Positions 1-10,563 of a stretch of 64,000 nt of DNA are shown here, in pieces. Positions within the stretch are counted from its first letter, which is position 1. The number at the start of each line of letters is the position of its first letter. Source of the stretch: Carnegiea gigantea (Eukaryota; Streptophyta; Magnoliopsida; Caryophyllales; Cactaceae). The notes below the pieces were generated by a model. It was not told the origin of the DNA, did no database searches, and was given only the letters and a program-made list of their open reading frames with translations. The DNA lies in NCBI GenBank assembly GCA_029747015.1, contig JAKOGI010001990.1:77001-141000 (forward strand), read 5' to 3'. A program made the translations under genes and the position numbers.

Positions 1-1286
1 GAGAAGCCCCTTTTGAGGAAGCGGTTATTCAACCATCTGCAGCTGTCACCAAAGGACCAAGTTGGAAGGAACTTTGTGAGCCTGGAGTCAAGCGTGCTTT
101 GATGGTTGGGATGGGAATTCAAATACTTCAACAGGTACAAACAAATTAAACCCACTCGAACCTATACGTGCAATAAAAATCTTTTAGTTTACTTGGATGT
201 AGCCGCAAAATGCAATATAACTCAACTCATAAATGTCTGATAACTCTGTATCAATTTAGTTCTCAGGTATCAATGGTGTCCTTTACTACACGCCCCAGAT
301 TCTAGCTCAGGCAGGTGTAGATATTCTACTATCAAACATTGGCATAAGTGGAGACCCTGCATCTCTTCTTATAAGTGGTCTCACCACATTATTGATGCTT
401 CCTAGTATAGGGATTGCCATGAAGTTGATGGACATCTCAGGGAGAAGGTAACTATCATTAGATGGCATACGTACACATGTATATATGGTACATATTGATG
501 ATGACGAACAAGTTATCGTAATTTTGGCCTATGTTTCTCTTCTCAATGAGAAATGTCTTTTCGGCTTGCAAAGGCAAGTAAAATGCAACCATTACATTGT
601 AATCTCACTTAGGATGTGGCTTGATAGGTCAAAACCTAGAAGCCTACCCCAACAATGGATACACACACACACGTACATGTACATACTCACATACATTGTT
701 TCAATTGTACCCTAGATTTGAAGTGTTGATTGACTAGTTCTGCATAACAAGATCAGAAGAAGAGAACTTACTAAAACTTTTTATTGTATTTCACTAAATC
801 CAAAGGTTTAATAAATTCTTAAGTGATTATCTATGTTTTTACAGGTACCTCCTACTAAACACCCTTCCCATCTTGTTAACAACACTGATTATACTGGTGG
901 TTTCAAATGTCATTCACATGGGCTCCATCGTACATGCAACATTGTCCACAGTAAGTGTGGTGGTCTATTTTTGCTGCTTTGTAATGGGGTTTGGTCCGAT
1001 CCCCAACATCTTGTGCTCTGAGATCTTTCCCACAAGGGTCAGAGGCATCTGCATTGCTTTATGCTCCCTAACGTTTTGGTTTGGAGACATAGTTGTCACT
1101 TATTCCCTCCCTGCATTGCTTAGCTCTATAGGCCTCGCTGGGGTGTTTGGCATCTATGCCGTGGTTTGTACTATCTCTTGGTTCTTCGTCTACTTAAAAG
1201 TACCCGAAACCAAAGGCATGCCCCTTGAAGTTATCAGCGAGTTCTTTAATGTGGGTGCTCGGCAAGGAGAGCTTAATAATGACTAG
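1..1286 (+). CDS. Monosaccharide-sensing protein / tonoplast monosaccharide transporter (3' part, 3 exons)
   Basis: Partial gene, 5' part outside the window. Exons read as 1-134, 260-447 and 845-1286; both introns are GT-AG and splicing keeps one frame to the TAG at 1284. The product is the second six-helix half of a major-facilitator sugar transporter of the MSSP/TMT type. Visible family signatures are FSGINGVLYYTPQIL at the start of exon 2, GFGPIPNILCSEIFPTRVRG and PETKGMPLEV in the last exon, with several hydrophobic helices between them. The C-terminus VGARQGELNND is close to that of plant TMT proteins. Members load glucose and sucrose into the vacuole by proton antiport at the tonoplast. 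The start, first six helices and central cytosolic loop are not seen, so MSSP1/2/3 cannot be separated. The exons look intact. Confidence 0.92.
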
Positions 1287-1987
1287 AACTTTATAAAGAC
1301 TGCTGAATTTTTTAGCTTCTTGTTGTTGTCTGTCTCAACATTTCATTTTGTTCGTTGCTTAAAGTGTACGAGTACCTGAAAGACAATACCTGGACAAAGA
1401 GGCTCATCGACAACAATGAATCAAGGAAGAAAATTTCCTAATTTTCTATAATGAGTACATATTGACGATGTTGCACATTTGCGAGAAAAATGTAGAGATC
1501 TTAAAAAGGGGGCTTTAATTTGAAAGTCGAAAAAAGTGAAGTTTTCCATTTCTCTTGTGGTTTTTTCAAATCTTTATTACTTTATTAACTTTGGTAAATT
1601 GTCTTCTTTGTTCATTATTATTTGATCAGTTTGATGTATTTTACATAATATGATGAGTAAAGTTCTGCCTTTTGAACCTTCACGATCTAAAGATGGGTAT
1701 ATGATCGTAAACATGACAATAGAAAGTATTATCTTTATTAAGACTTGGTAATACGGAAAGACTGATATTGCAAAAGACGTTGTTCTTCATACATTTGTTT
1801 GTTTGGTTAATCAAGCCATGCGATATGTGGAATTTATATAAGTATTTAATTTTATTTTAAATTGTGGGTTTTTTTATCTTTAATTGATAAATTATAATTC
1901 TCAATAAGATAAACACAATAGTGTTTGATAAAGCATAAATCATAAATGTAATGTCACACTTTCTAACTATCGTATATTGGATTCTTT

Positions 1988-1989
<2 letters not shown>
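1287..1989. other. 3' UTR and AT-rich intergenic stretch
   Basis: Downstream of the transporter stop. AT-rich with no convincing coding potential. The first few hundred bases probably hold the 3' UTR; no poly(A) site could be fixed. Confidence 0.5.

Positions 1990-2082
<93 letters not shown>
1990..2082. repeat. (TA)n microsatellite
   Basis: About 90 bases of nearly pure TA dinucleotide with one phase slip near 2024. It abuts the left subterminal region of the CACTA-like element, and the expected left terminus of that element is not found there. Confidence 0.95.
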
Positions 2083-2083
<1 letters not shown>

Positions 2084-2093
2084 CTATTTAATT

Positions 2094-2350
2094 TTTTTTT
2101 GACGGAAAATTTTGACGGGTATTTAGTCTGCCAAAATATGTGATGGAAATTTTGACGGAAAGCAAAACTTTTTGATGGGCGCACAAAGAACGCAGATCTC
2201 GAAAAAATTTTTGACGAGCTGGTGAAAATTTTGACCTTGTCCGTCAAAAATTCTGATTTATTTTGACGGACTTCAAACATTTCTGACAGGCCTGTCAAAA
2301 ATCTGGAAAAGTAAGTTTTTTTTGACCGTTGCCGTCAAAATTCCGTCACA
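2094..2350. repeat. Left subterminal TTTTGACGG repeat cluster of the CACTA-like element
   Basis: At least ten copies or near copies of TTTTGACGG or its complement CCGTCAAAA in about 250 bp, spaced irregularly and in both orientations. Expected role: binding sites for the small TNPA-like transposition protein. Confidence 0.75.
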
Positions 2351-2836
2351 ACTGTCAATTAATTGAGGATCCCCCAGCAGCTTCAAGGCTGTAACAACGC
2401 GAACCTAATATTCATTTTAATTACATTAAATCATCTTAATTACACATTAATCAAGTTGGGCCCCGTATTTCAATTCAGCATTTTCTATGTATGTGGACAT
2501 ATTTGTGCAATTGCAGGTTGAATTGGCAGAGTGGCCCCGAAATAGATTTAAGTTACTCTTCAATAATTTATTAAAAAATTCTAATAAATAGTTGAACGTC
2601 CAAACAACGTAAATTTCAATTCAGTAATTTCAGCCCAAAAATATCAACTTAATTGTATATCTGTGAATGGAAAAAATAAACAAAAATGAAGTAGAGTAAA
2701 ACTAGATAATGATAAGAGAGTGATGAAAAATAATAATAATAATAAAATAAAATTTAAAAAAAACAAAACCGAAAAAAAACAAAAAAAACGCACCGCCATA
2801 AGGTCGGGAATAACCCAAGCCAAACCCACAAAACTC

Positions 2837-5167
2837 TCAAACTCTTGTATGCCTCACCGGCCCAGCACCCTCCACCCCTCTCCTTCTTCTGCTGTTAGCC
2901 GGCCACCCATCAGCACCACCGGCACCTCTATCCCCGTCGCCGGCCACCCTGAGACCCAAACCCTTGCTCCATTGCCTCTCAGCCCCGTGCGAAAACCCCC
3001 TCCCCTGTTCTGCCTCCCCTCCTCTGCCGGCCAGCCCGGCGATTCCCCAGCCGCTGACGACCATTGCTGGTCCCCCATCCCCCGGCCGTTCATCCACCGA
3101 CACCGTCCTCTCTCTCTTCTAGTGCTTACTTGAAATTGTAGCTCTGTCGAATAGCCCTTCTGCTGCCCGTGTTTTTGCGTTCGCCGGCCATTCGACGTTG
3201 CTGCTGCCTCACCAGTCGTTGGACGTCGCCGTCGGGTCGCCGGATCCCGCTGTCCAATGCCACTTAGTTCAACCTCCTCCTCCTTCACTCCTTTGGTTGT
3301 GTTCAAGTGATAAAAGTCTGAAACCCTAACTTCTATAAATATGAATTTTGATGTTAAATTTGTTGTATTAGCTGAGTTATTTAGCTTTAATGAATGCTAA
3401 TTTGAAGTTTTCTTGAATTTTGGGTGTGAAATTAAATTGGTAAAGGGAGGTTGAAGGTTGAACATGAATCAAAATGTGTGAGTAGAAGGCGTTTAGATAG
3501 GTTTTAAACAAAATTGAATGAAATTAGTGGGTTATATATGTTGAATGTGTGGATTATATTATGATCATGATGTGGTACTTCGGGTTATGAACTGAATGAA
3601 AGGTTGGATGTTTTGGGTGTGAGGATTTAAGCTTGTTTATATTGTTTCGATTCTGTTTTATTGAATATTTGAATGAAGGTAATGAAATACATGCGTTGAA
3701 TGTGGAAGTGTTAATGTCTTAAGCGTGGTGATTTAGGGTTTAGATGGTTGAGTGAAACTTTGAACTATTAGTGCTGGTTTGAAGATGTTGAGCATAATTT
3801 TAAGGAAAATCGAATGGAATTAATGGATTAACCAAGGGTTAGAGAAATGTGTAGCCATGGATATAGTGGTTTAGGAATTCTTGAATAAGGTTAATTATAA
3901 TCATATTCGTTGTAATTACATTGTCTTATGGGGGCTTAAATAAGTTGAATGCGCTAATTAAAGTGAAAAAAATATGTTGGAAGGATGAGCGTAGCCATGA
4001 ACGTTGATATGTAAGTCGAGTAGGATTAGCAATTAGCAATGGGGAGCCATGGTAAAGATTGGTTCTTGAAGCATAACTAAAGGAGGGGGGACTGATCAAT
4101 GGATTAAAATTGACGTTATTGAATAACTAGATGTCAATGGAGTGCTAAAGGTCGGGCTAAGATCGATTCATGTTCAAGTGGGTTGAGATTGATGGATTCC
4201 TTTTGTTTTACAACTCGAACAAGATAAAAGTAAGCTAGGGGTAGCTCGAATGTTGTAAATTCAAAATTTAGGTAGAATTATTGATTTAAAGGCAATAGGG
4301 AGCGTGGAGTGTGCTTCATCAAAGTAATGATAATGATGATGGATCCTAAGTATTTTTGAGAGTGGCTTTGGGAGTAAAATCGCCCAAGGAAGTGATTGAA
4401 GGTTGAGTTATGCGCCCTTGGGCCAAAGGAATGGCATGTTCTCTTGTAACCTGAAACACCAACATTTCGATTTAGGCCAAGAGCATCAGCTTCACATTGA
4501 AAATAAGCCTAGGATTGTAAACCGAACTCAAATGTCTTAAACCCCTTGTTTTGGAAAAATCACTGCGACTAACAAAAATAGTTCTTATAATAATAACTAT
4601 CATAACAATGGGAGTAATAAGGATGACTGTAATAATAATAATAACATAATAACAACAGCGAAGCAATTGTCGTTACTTCTACAAATCAAAACAAAGTAAA
4701 CAATATTAACGCGCTTACAGTAATAATTCGAATGATAGTGTCAGTAACTGCGACATTGATAAAACCAAGGCAAACCCCACCGTCATGTCCTCATGACAAG
4801 AGAAATGAAAACAAAAACAAAATTAGAATCAATTAAGTTGGTAATAATCGTGAGGCTAATAAGAATAAGGGAGGTTAAGGGAATGTAAATTATTTAATCA
4901 GTTAGAAAATTTAATAAAACTTCTTAATCGATACTAATCGTAAGAATAATAAAGATAACTAATGAAGTGCTAATCAATTTACTGTTTCAGAGTTGCATCC
5001 TGCTGTATACTCGCATGTACATGAAAGGACTACATAGCAAGCTCTCGAGGTTCTTCAAGAGTCAGCAAGTTGGGTCCTCAACAGCACCGCAAGATACGAC
5101 TCCTTCAGAAGAAGATGGTGAAAATGAGCCCGATACATCCGAATTGGGTGATTTCTCCCATGATTAG
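2837..5167 (+). pseudogene. Gene-like cargo in the CACTA-like element (GC-rich block plus exon-like end)
   Basis: Not recognised. A GC-rich proline/serine-rich open stretch (about 2837-3310) contrasts sharply with its AT-rich surroundings. It is followed by about 1.7 kb of intron-like sequence, then an exon-like piece after an acceptor-like TTTCAG at 4984-4989. That piece encodes a hydrophilic C-terminus containing SKLSRFFKSQ and an acidic tail ending GDFSHD before the TAG at 5165. It could be a captured host gene fragment or the remains of the element's own regulatory gene. No splice donor could be fixed, so the link between the blocks is inference. Confidence 0.3.
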
Positions 5168-5394
5168 TTTCGCTGTGTTTTACTAGTTGAACAATTTTAG
5201 TTATGTTTGTTGATTACGCATGTGGAACCTATGTAGGTACATTTTCAATACTTCTAATGGGATTGTACATTAATTTGATGATTTTATTACATAATTATTT
5301 CACTTTGTTTGCTTGTTTACGTGCTACGACATTGATTAAATTGGAAATGCTATATCCGAAAAAATATGTGAGTTCTTAGCAGCAGATTTCTGAT

Positions 5395-5849
5395 GACATT
5401 CTACAAAATTTTTGACGGGATATACAGCTTCCGTCGAAATTTTTTACGGGCTCAGCCAAATAGCTTGTCAAAAATTTTGCCCACAGCCTAAATTCCAATC
5501 CTTCAACAATTTTTGACGGACAACATACTCAGTCAAAATTTCGATCAAAATGCTGTTTTGACGGGACAATGGTCCGTCAAAAATTTCATTGAAATCTTAC
5601 TGACGAGGTGTCAGTCTGTCAAAATGGGCCGTCAAAAAAATTTTGACAGATTGTCAGGCCGTCAAAAACTGCCCATCAAATTTTTTGACGGGTCCGTCAA
5701 AATTGCAATTTCGACGAAGCATTTTTTGACTGATATTCTTTCTGTCAAAATTTCCGTCAAAAAACCTACTTTTCGTCAAAAACTCAACTTTTTTCCGTCA
5801 AAAATTCTGTCAAAAAAAAGTCCTTTAACCTGTAGTAGTCATTGTAGTG
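5395..5849. repeat. Right subterminal repeat cluster and CACTA terminus
   Basis: More than fifteen copies of CCGTCAAAA/TTTTGACGG and one-base variants in 430 bp, ending in the terminal TTGTAGTG at 5842-5849. Copy density is higher than at the left end. The 3-bp target duplication cannot be confirmed because the left tip is missing. Confidence 0.8.
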
Positions 5850-7734
5850 AACTAATTATTTTAATCACTAAGTGATGCATTAGAATGATTGTAATCGCAA
5901 CATTATATTATCGCTTGACCTTTTATTTATTAAAATGTTTAGTGTTGAACTTTATGTTAAAAATGACACCTAGAGAAAAATCTCATTTTGTATTTAGGAA
6001 AGGTTTGAGGGTCAGGTCTGACCCGATGACCCGAGTGTACCCACAGGGTCAAGGTCAGGGTCACAGGTATGCCAACCCGCATGAGGGTTGGGTAGGGTTA
6101 GGGTTGAAAAAACTCTACCTGCCAACCCTCATGACCTGACTCTCAACTCGTCCTGACCCTCAATTTGATCAAGTCTAAATCTGCGTAAAGCCGACAAAAA
6201 AATGCATACCCACTTAAAATTCACTCAAATAGGGATTAGTACAGTTGTTGAAAATGGGGAAAAAAAGAGGTATGAGGTAGGTATTGCTACAACGGGTATG
6301 AGTATGGGTGTGGGCAAGGGTATAAGTCCCACCCGCCCCGTATCCATTTTATCGATACCTGTCCTGTATACGCCCCGTATAAGACTAGTACCCATTTATT
6401 TAAAGTTCTAATTTGTTACTTAGATTTAGATATTTTGAAAGTTTCTTTGAGTTGTATTGTATTCAACACTTCGATGGGACATTTTATTAGAAGCTGTAAT
6501 TGTCAAGTGTTACTTTGTTGATTGGATTTGAAAACTTTAGTTGTATTTGGTGCCATATCAGATATTATTGGAAGCTTGCTGTTAATGTCACATATTGGTT
6601 GAATATAAATATAAAATGGATTTGATTCTTTTTCGTCTATCTGCACCCAAATAAAACCTACACATCTACTTTACCCAATAGGTTTGGCCATACGTATAGT
6701 TTTAGAACACTTAGTGGGTATTGGTATGTGATGGATATTAATTTTGAAAATGGATATGGATGACAGTACAACTAAGCCTGCCCCTTGTCCGTCCCATTGC
6801 CACCTCTAGTTCTACTAGATATCTTTGGGTCTTTAAAAATCAGTTTTTTTTTCTTTAAAGAGATAAATTGCTTACATTTGGATCTTCATAAATCCTACTT
6901 AGATTGTTGTTGTATGAGCAAAAGGAAAACAGGTGAGATTATTTTATGTTGCTCTTCAACAAATGCCTTATAACTTTCTTTTGTAGTAAAGAATGAATTC
7001 ATTAACTAAAAGCCACATCCATAGTGGACTTTAAATTCAAACAAAAGCATCACTAAATTAACAAAATAAATCCTTAGCATAAGAAACCAATTGCTACCAC
7101 TTTGTATGCCCATCTTCCATTTAATCGTTGTTTTGTAATACATCTTGCAATAAAGATTAGAAGCTTTTAAATGATTTGCTGCTAATATGAGTTTGCCTAG
7201 AAGAATATCTATCAAACTTGTACAGCTTCCTTATGGAGAAAATTTACCTGCTGTCATAGTCCAAACTTGAAGAATTGATATTCCTTGTAGATCCGTGGTA
7301 TAGTCAATCTATAATGCAGCCCACGTAACCAAAAATGGTTGAAACCACACAGACAAATACGCTCAAAGAGCGAGCAGTAGTCCCACCATCAAAGAGGTAC
7401 ATAGAGACTCTTTAACATGGACCAAGATAGTTCATTAACCAGAAAATTACTAAGAAGAACATTAGCAAGGGGACTTAGTATCAACAAAGATGGCAACGGT
7501 AACTCCTAAAAATTACAAAAAGGAGAAGTTTTTCATAAAGAGAAGAAAGAGAATGAGGTATAGCTGCCCACTAGAGTTTAATATATGCTTTATAGCTTGA
7601 GCATGTAAACTAAATATTTTAATGAAGGGACCAAGTTCATAGGAGTTAAATGTTGAGCCTTGTAAATAGATGACGATATTGATGCGCTTTGTAGACATAT
7701 CTTAGTGTCCTGAAACTAAATGGAAAAAAGATAT
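5850..7734. other. Intergenic, no gene seen
   Basis: AT-rich. Around 6000-6400 there are repeated GGGT/ACCC-rich words resembling dispersed degenerate repeats; similar wording recurs near 60770-60810. No long open frame, transposon terminus or RNA gene was recognised. Confidence 0.5.
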
Positions 7735-9094
7735 TGTTGACCCAATTAATGTATACGGTTTTGATGATGACAATCCGAATGAACTAGTCAATATATTGTA
7801 CTTGAGATTAGGTGTTGTGCTTGAGTTGAGTGTTAAGACAGGATCTAGAAGAATACTTAGAGCAGTTCGAATGAGCACGGAGCATTAAAGTTGATACATG
7901 TATAAGAAGCCCAACTGATAACAAGAGTCTGAGAACATTACCTCAGAACAGTTCTGAGCACAGAGCATGGAATATCAAAATCATATCCAAGGAGTTCAGC
8001 TGATAACAAGAGTCTTAGGCTTAGCATTGGTTTTATTTTTTAGATTCTTGTTAATATGCCAGTTAGAAGGTCTTGACTTAGCGTTTGCTTTGAAATGTTT
8101 TTAAGTACTTCAAAACACTGCCTTAGAATAGTTCTGAGAAGTCATTCTGCGGTGTTCTGACGTCAAAGACAAAAAACGAAGATTTTAGAATGATTTTTTT
8201 TTACTTAGGATTTTCTTGAAAATAATTAGGATTAATTTTTCTGTGTCAGTTAGTCTAAAAAGATTTTCTCTTTAAAGATAATGTTGAGAGATTTTTTTGT
8301 AGAATCTAAAAATGTTTCTTCCCTTAAAAAATACTTTTGAAAGATCCTTGAAATATTTTATCCTATCTTTTAAGGGAAGAATATCAAGTGAAGAAATTGT
8401 GAGGAGCTTGGCTGCTAAGTTGCTAAGTGGGCGTGGAATTCTCTTTGCCTTACTCGCGCGCCATATGCACCACACTATTTAAGTCTCCTCCTTCTCTAGT
8501 TTTTTTCAAAGTTTTCCAAGGGTTTAAAATTGTCTTTATGAGTCCGAATTTTCTGAGAAAAAACCTTCAAAGAGAGTGCTTAACCGAGTTTTCAATATAG
8601 GCATAATAGAGATTGTATTGTACCTTACATTTAGCTTGTTTAGAAGCATTCAAGTAAGGAGTTTTCCTTTTTCTCTTTTTCATCAGTGAGATAAGAGAGT
8701 GTCCAAGTCTTGGGAGACATTGGACGTGATTTTTGTAACGAGGGTCTCGAGGTAGACTAAGTTAAGTGGTGTTTGTAACGAAGGTCTTGGGGTAGACCAA
8801 GTTACATGAGTGACTGAGCCACGTGTGTTACAGTTGTAACGTGCTCGGCCCGTTTAGTGAAAGTGTGTTGAAATCCTACAGTGGTAGGTCGGGATTTTTA
8901 CACCTCAGTTGAGCCAGAGGTGGTTTTCCACGTAAAAATATCGCGTCTCCTTTATTATTTTCATAATTAGTTTTGTTTCTGCTTCATTCCAAACACTCAG
9001 TCCAAACAGTTTTCACGAGTGTTCTGAAACAATTAGAAAAGTCGATAGATACAATTCACCCCCCTCTTGTGTCCTTGTATAATTAATTCTAACA
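7735..9094 (+). repeat. 5' LTR of the SIRE-type Copia element
   Basis: 1360 bp, bounded by TGTTGACC and TCTAACA. A TATA-like TATTTAAG lies at 8476-8483. About 300 bp from its end, the LTR has a short internal near-repeat built on 'gtttgtaacga(a/g)ggtct'. Its intact 'gtgactgagcc' at about 8811 is the empty-site version of the MITE insertion in the other LTR. Confidence 0.93.
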
Positions 9095-9096
9095 AG

Positions 9097-9109
9097 TAGT
9101 ATTAGAGCA
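9097..9109 (+). other. Primer-binding site (tRNA-Met type, degraded)
   Basis: TAGTATTAGAGCA directly downstream of the 5' LTR matches the usual plant initiator-tRNA-Met site TGGTATCAGAGC except for two substitutions. Confidence 0.7.
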
Positions 9110-9134
9110 GAGTTCTCATATTTAGGTTAACACC

Positions 9135-10470
9135 TTGAGAGATCTTGAAAAGATGAATACTCCAAGAGGAATTTTGGAGGGTCAATCTGTGACTCGACCA
9201 CCATACTTCAATGGAGAACACTACAACTCGTGGAAGAATCGTATGGAGGACTACATTCAGGCTGATGATTATGAGCTATGGATGATCATTGTGAATGGTC
9301 CTTACATTCCAATGAAGACCACAGAAGATTGCAAGACTGTTGCTAAAAAGTCAGAGGAGTTCAACTCGGAGGATTTCAAAAAGATAGAGAAAAGCGCTAA
9401 GGCTAAGAAGTTGTTGTACTTTGGCCTTGGACTAGATGAGTACACTTGGATCTCAGAGTGTGAATCCGCAAAAGAAATATGGAACGCTCGTTGCCTGGCA
9501 CATAAAGGAACTAACCAAGTTAAGCAATCCAGGATAGAGCTGCTAATGAGAAAGTACGAGTTGTTCATAATGAGCGACAAAGAGACGATAATGGATATGT
9601 ACACTCGTTATACTCACATCACCAATGAGCTGAAAACGTTGGGAAAATCCTTCACCACTGAAGAATTGGTAAGAAAGATCCTACGATTTTTGCCTCAATC
9701 GTGGTAAACGAAAGTCGTAGCCATCCAGGAAGCAAAGAAGATGAACGAAATCACATTGGATGAGCTCATTGGAAATCTTCAGACATATCAGTTGAGGAAG
9801 AAGTTGTAGAAGCCCTCATGGCTAGAAGCGAATCTAAATCGGACCTTGAATTAGTCGAAAGCTTGTCCCAACTCAAGGATACAGTACATGGTCTTAGTAA
9901 AGCTAAAGTTGTGAAATTATTATTTGCCATAATGAATGAATGTGAGACAATAACTGCTGAAAATTGCATGCTTAAATATGTTTGTTCTGAATTAAAAAAA
10001 GATGTTAGAATGCTTGAACGAAACAAACTAGAACTTGAACATATCAATGAAGTTCTTAAATGTGAAAAACTTAAGGCAGAAGAAAAGGCCCTTGCCCTAT
10101 GTAAAGATCTTGACACACTTAAGGACCTTATGAACACAAGAGTGGAAGTGTTTAACACGGATCTCTCTAGGCTGAAAAGTGAGTCCCTAGACCTAAAACT
10201 TAGACTTGAATCCCTGATGAGTGAAAATAACCAGCTACTTGAAAAAGCTCATAAGGCTGAATTTGACCTTACTGAGAATAGGCGCTAGAACAGTTCTTCA
10301 AAAGCATTTGACTGGCTAAATACTCAGCATAGCTGAAACAGAAAGGGACTAGGATGAGTGAATAGGTGTGTTACTAGACCAGTTAACAAAAAATATGTTG
10401 GATTTTAAGAAAATATAATCTGTTTTCACTGTGGAAAAACTGATCATTATCGCTATGCTTGTCCTTTGAG
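9135..10470 (+). pseudogene. Copia gag (broken)
   Basis: Starts with an open block 9135-9706 containing the Copia gag pattern PYFNGEHYNSWKNRMEDYI and ending at a TAA after ILRFLPQSW. Reading continues past two more breaks into a strongly charged coiled-coil stretch (about 9818-10286) with EN/EK heptad-like repeats. The zinc knuckle CFHCGKTDHYRYAC (CX2CX4HX4C) is encoded at 10421-10462, in another frame. Gag packages the RNA and forms the virus-like particle. At least three breaks separate the parts, so no full Gag can be made. The long coiled coil between gag core and zinc knuckle fits SIRE-type elements. Confidence 0.88.
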
Positions 10471-10563
10471 AAAAGGAGTCATGGAGAGAAACTCATTGTA
10501 TGTTAAACAAGGATGGCTTAGAAAAGACGACTTAACCTTAATGTCAAAGAAAATGGGACCCTA

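Larger units (their letters stand above)
2090..5849. mobile_element. CACTA (En/Spm-like) DNA transposon, non-autonomous, left tip missing
   Basis: The right end reads TAGTAGTCATTGTAGTG, i.e. a terminus beginning CACTACAATGACTAC on the other strand, diagnostic of CACTA elements. Both flanks (about 2094-2350 and 5400-5820) are packed with a 9-10 bp motif, TTTTGACGG, in both orientations; this is the layout of transposase-binding subterminal repeats in En/Spm. At the left the same motif starts at 2099, but the roughly 30-bp CACTA tip is absent and (TA)n precedes it. No TNP2-type transposase was recognised in the 3.7 kb, so the element looks non-autonomous. The interior has a GC-rich block (2837-3300), about 1.7 kb of AT-rich sequence and an exon-like piece at 4990-5167. 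Confidence 0.75.

Noticed and set aside
485..715. 76-codon open frame in the transporter gene
   Set aside because: Lies within the intron between the last two exons and has no homology that I recognise.
2720..3306. Overlapping proline/glycine-rich open frames on both strands
   Set aside because: Typical of GC-rich composition. None could be preferred as a protein, so the block is listed only as gene-like cargo.
6080..6110. GGGTTGGGTAGGGTTAGGGTT as interstitial telomere sequence
   Set aside because: Only one or two TTTAGGG-like units, in a stretch with many unrelated GGGT words.
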